Assembly: GCA_002688185.1 (NCBI GenBank)
Contig: NZCE01000012.1
Span: 23,427-87,426 of the forward strand
DNA length: 64,000 nucleotides
Direction of reading: 5' to 3'
Source of the DNA: Spirochaetales bacterium
GTDB lineage: Bacteria > Spirochaetota > Spirochaetia > ARS1246
The notes under the pieces were generated by a model that saw only the letters and a program-made list of their open reading frames with translations, did not search any database and had not been told where the DNA came from. Below, piece by piece: positions 61,805-64,000 of this stretch (within the stretch, counting starts at the first letter, position 1; each line of letters begins with the position of its first letter). The translations under genes and the position numbers were made by a program.

Positions 61805-61806
61805 GG

Positions 61807-63075
61807 CTAAAAAAGGTTACCAGTCCCGTCAAACTGCAGTTCTTCCGCCTCTCCTTCAATTGCCATCATTCGATGATCTGAAACATCGCCAAGCACGGCG
61901 GTAGAGACGTGGAAGGAATCAAGCTTTAAGGTGTTTTTCAGCCTGGCAAGGCGAACCACTGATTTTTCGGCTATGTTGCATGTCTTGATAGCAGCTTGGA
62001 TTGCCTGCCTGTCGTTTAGGAGCACCATCGGGACCTTTACGCTCATTGGGACCGTTGATGTGAGGGAGTTTGGATACGTCTGTTCAAATATCATTTTGTC
62101 AAAGAGGCGTTTTGTGGTGAAATCGAGGATTCCCACGCCGTTGGCATTCCCGTGTGACTCCTCGGTAAGGTCCAGAGCAGCAATACGGGTAATGTCGGGT
62201 CCGCCCTCGGCGTAAGGCGTGTGGTAGCGGCCAACCACGTTTGTGTCGAATCCGGTACCACTGATATTTTTCCCAATTTCATCAATCACCAACACGTCAA
62301 GAGAATCAAGATGAAGCCTTGGTGAAAGTTCCTTGGCGCGCCGCTGAAGCCCCGGTTCCACAGCATCTATCTCGGTTTTCTTGAGCACCCCAATGTGGCA
62401 GGTCTCGTGATACGCATTTTCCATCAGCGCCACGGCCCAGAGGAGATTTGCCTTTGAAATCACGACCCGTGCAATGGCCGGTACATTTTCAGCCATTCGT
62501 CCGAATCCGAGGTTATGGCAGGTTTCAGCTCCCTTTTGCTTCCCGAGACCGATGGCGCACATTTTCATAAGGCCGCTTTCCACCTCGCCGCGAAAAGCCA
62601 CGTGCGGCTTTACCCGGTTGACAATAACGATCCCATCGGCCGCGTGCGCAAGCCGGTCGATATACACCGGAAGACCATTTTCAGAGGTGCCGATCTGGAC
62701 AACGTCCATGGTGGCACGGATAGGCGCCTGAATATACTCTGGGGTAAAACCCATACCTTCAAGCATACCACGCTGTCCGTCGGCGGTGGCCCCTCCGTGG
62801 CTGCCCATGGCCGGTACGATAAAAACTGTAGCACCACGTTTTTGTATCTCATTCACCATAAGCTTGACGAGGAGGGGCTGATTCTCGATTCCGCGGCTCC
62901 CGACGGCGACGGCGATACTCTGTCCCGCCCTCACCTCGTCAAGGACACCCTTGCTCCGCAGCCGGGCGAGAAACTCCTCCTCCACGGCGTGGATTTCTGA
63001 ACCCTCGAACCTCTGGCTGATCCTGCAAACTTTGGGTATCGGTACATTCTCAAGCAGCGATGCAATGACACTCAT
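61807..63075 (-). CDS. LarA-like protein, copy 2
   Basis: A 422-residue duplicate, identical to the protein at 32988-34256, with the same GSHGGATADGQRG segment. It lies 13 bp downstream of the dehydrogenase copy in transcription order. Confidence 0.82.
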   Translation of the reverse strand: MSVIASLLENVPIPKVCRISQRFEGSEIHAVEEEFLARLRSKGVLDEVRAGQSIAVAVGSRGIENQPLLVKLMVNEIQKRGATVFIVPAMGSHGGATADGQRGMLEGMGFTPEYIQAPIRATMDVVQIGTSENGLPVYIDRLAHAADGIVIVNRVKPHVAFRGEVESGLMKMCAIGLGKQKGAETCHNLGFGRMAENVPAIARVVISKANLLWAVALMENAYHETCHIGVLKKTEIDAVEPGLQRRAKELSPRLHLDSLDVLVIDEIGKNISGTGFDTNVVGRYHTPYAEGGPDITRIAALDLTEESHGNANGVGILDFTTKRLFDKMIFEQTYPNSLTSTVPMSVKVPMVLLNDRQAIQAAIKTCNIAEKSVVRLARLKNTLKLDSFHVSTAVLGDVSDHRMMAIEGEAEELQFDGTGNLF

Positions 63076-63088
63076 GCGCTTTCCTTAT

Positions 63089-64000
63089 TTACGGCTGGAG
63101 GGCGACGCGAAGACACTCGGAGCTGGTAGCCGCTAGGGTAAATCCCTCTTCCCAACGATCCAGGGGAAAAACGTGCGTTACCAGGGGCTCGAGCTTCACC
63201 TTCCGGGTTTTTCGTAGATGAATGGCGGTGCGCCAGTCATACGGTATCTGGGAAATTTCGCCCTTTAGGTCAAGCTCCTTGACAATAATTTTATACGTAT
63301 CGATGGACGCAGTGACGCCACCGCGGATTCCGCCACCGGCCCAGAGCACTTTTCCGCCCTTTCGGACTATGTCGAGGGATTCTTCAATCGGTTCCGGGCT
63401 CCCGGAGTTCTCCAGCACTACATCAACGCCGATTTCCCGCGTCATATTGGCGACAACCTCTCTGATATCCTCTCGTTCTACATTAACCACCCTGTCGGCA
63501 CCGAGATCCATTGCCATGGCAAGGCGAAAAGGCTCATCGCGCCCCAACCCGGTGACAATAATGGGACCGGCGCCGATTGCACGACACACCTGCAAAAGCA
63601 GCAATCCGCGCGCTCCTGGACCCAGTATGGCGACAGATTCACCCGCCCTTACACCCATCCTCGAAATGATGCTGTGTACCGAGCCGGCGGTGGGCTCCAT
63701 GAGAACAGCTTCCTTGCTCCCGATTCCATCCGGGAGGAGATGCAGTTGATTTTCCGGCCACATGGTAAATCGGGCAAATCCGCCACCGGTAACATAATGT
63801 GCCCTTCCCTGCATGGGTTGAATCGTGTTGCAGATATTGAACCTTCCTTCAAGACACGCCGGGCAGGTGCCGCAGTAGAATGTAACAATTTCATGCACTA
63901 CACGGTCACCGGGCCTCACTTTTATTACGTCCTCTCCCACGGCCCTTACCACGCTCACGATCTCATGCCCGGCGACCACGGGCGCCGGCGGGTGCTTTAC
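63089..64000 (-). CDS. Zinc-dependent alcohol/polyol dehydrogenase, copy 2, 5' end beyond window
   Basis: Duplicate of the gene at 31880-32974. About 304 C-terminal residues are visible, identical to copy 1, with AGHEI and the structural cysteines. By the mirror relation the full gene would start near 64183. Whether the missing 5' part matches copy 1 or diverges would locate the outer end of the inverted repeat. Confidence 0.9.
   Translation of the reverse strand, partial: VKHPPAPVVAGHEIVSVVRAVGEDVIKVRPGDRVVHEIVTFYCGTCPACLEGRFNICNTIQPMQGRAHYVTGGGFARFTMWPENQLHLLPDGIGSKEAVLMEPTAGSVHSIISRMGVRAGESVAILGPGARGLLLLQVCRAIGAGPIIVTGLGRDEPFRLAMAMDLGADRVVNVEREDIREVVANMTREIGVDVVLENSGSPEPIEESLDIVRKGGKVLWAGGGIRGGVTASIDTYKIIVKELDLKGEISQIPYDWRTAIHLRKTRKVKLEPLVTHVFPLDRWEEGFTLAATSSECLRVALQP

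Larger units (their letters stand above)
48744..64000 (-). repeat. Right arm of the 15.3-kb inverted repeat
   Basis: Reverse complement of 32063-47319, extending to the window edge and probably beyond. The differing bases, given as plus-strand letters in this arm, are 49857 (A), 56485 (T), 57817 (A) and 60305 (G). All four are transitions relative to the left arm. Confidence 0.97.

Noticed and set aside
63979..63979. In-frame start codon giving a 296-residue dehydrogenase in the right arm
   Set aside because: It is internal to the duplicated gene; the true start by mirror symmetry lies outside the window near 64183.
32063..64000. Composite transposon with inverted terminal copies
   Set aside because: No transposase, short terminal repeats or target duplications are visible at the inner boundary, and the repeated unit is ordinary operon sequence.
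1..64000. CRISPR arrays, tRNA or rRNA genes
   Set aside because: No regularly spaced repeats, cloverleaf-type sequences or conserved rRNA blocks were noticed on reading; a covariance-model scan was not possible here.

Overview
The window looks like a chromosomal segment of a Gram-negative, probably anaerobic bacterium. Lipoprotein and Sec signal peptides, a DegP/HtrA-type protease, a periplasmic binding protein with an Opp-type transporter, Feo iron uptake, sirohaem-type tetrapyrrole synthesis and PilZ signalling all fit this. The set would suit a free-living spirochaete or a similar lineage, but that assignment is inference from gene content and I hold it weakly. No rRNA, tRNA, CRISPR array or insertion sequence was recognised.

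Layout. (1) 1-7,940: a minus-strand tetrapyrrole operon, in transcription order CcsA/HemX-like membrane protein, precorrin-2 dehydrogenase, hemA, hemC, a TetR-family regulator, a cobA-hemD fusion, a NirJ/Ahb-like radical SAM protein and hemB (cut by the window edge). Its promoter carries a perfect 20-bp palindrome between the -35 and -10 regions, the likely operator of the TetR protein encoded inside the operon. (2) 8,100-16,450: an accessory-looking stretch with an atypical SDR, a DUF4037 protein, 1.3 kb without a convincing gene that includes a candidate c-di-GMP-I riboswitch, a large hybrid histidine kinase and a decayed beta-helix gene. (3) 16,612-20,892: a DUF4129 / membrane protein / MoxR / DUF58 / membrane protein operon. 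(4) 21,043-24,255: an iron operon with fur, a FeoB split into a GTPase and a membrane ORF, a small Cys-rich protein and a DtxR-FeoA regulator. (5) 24,261-30,497: a tightly overlapping minus-strand signalling operon made of a GNAT-like/PilZ fusion, an unknown 505-residue protein, a receiver, a V4R-like histidine kinase and a second receiver, followed by a separate htrA-like lipoprotein protease (30,551-31,747).

(6) 31,880-64,000 is dominated by a huge inverted repeat. Positions 32,063-47,319 and 48,744-64,000 (15,257 bp each, paired so that coordinates sum to 96,063) are reverse complements with no indel seen and four substitutions found through coding comparisons. They flank a 1,424-bp single-copy spacer. 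The repeated unit holds two zinc alcohol dehydrogenases, a LarA-like protein, a DUF1080 protein, a methylmalonate-semialdehyde dehydrogenase, a creatininase-family protein, a predicted inactive S41 protease, a secreted Ala-rich protein, an Asp-box (sialidase-like) secreted protein, a large SBP_bac_5 protein and Opp-type permeases. The spacer holds the only ATPase gene (oppD-like) and the first codons of a further gene. At the junction the right copy of the second permease is cut off and reads into antisense oppD sequence. This is either a real fold-back duplication or an inverted chimera made during amplification, sequencing or assembly. The geometry fits an artefact well, while the four substitutions argue for some independent history or for consensus error.

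How the parts work together. The first operon would make sirohaem and perhaps haem by the sirohaem-dependent branch. The fur/feo operon supplies ferrous iron to that chemistry and is likely iron-repressed. The PilZ protein and the candidate riboswitch point to c-di-GMP signalling. The repeated region looks like a catabolic and uptake cluster for an unidentified substrate, with several secreted accessory proteins encoded next to the transporter.
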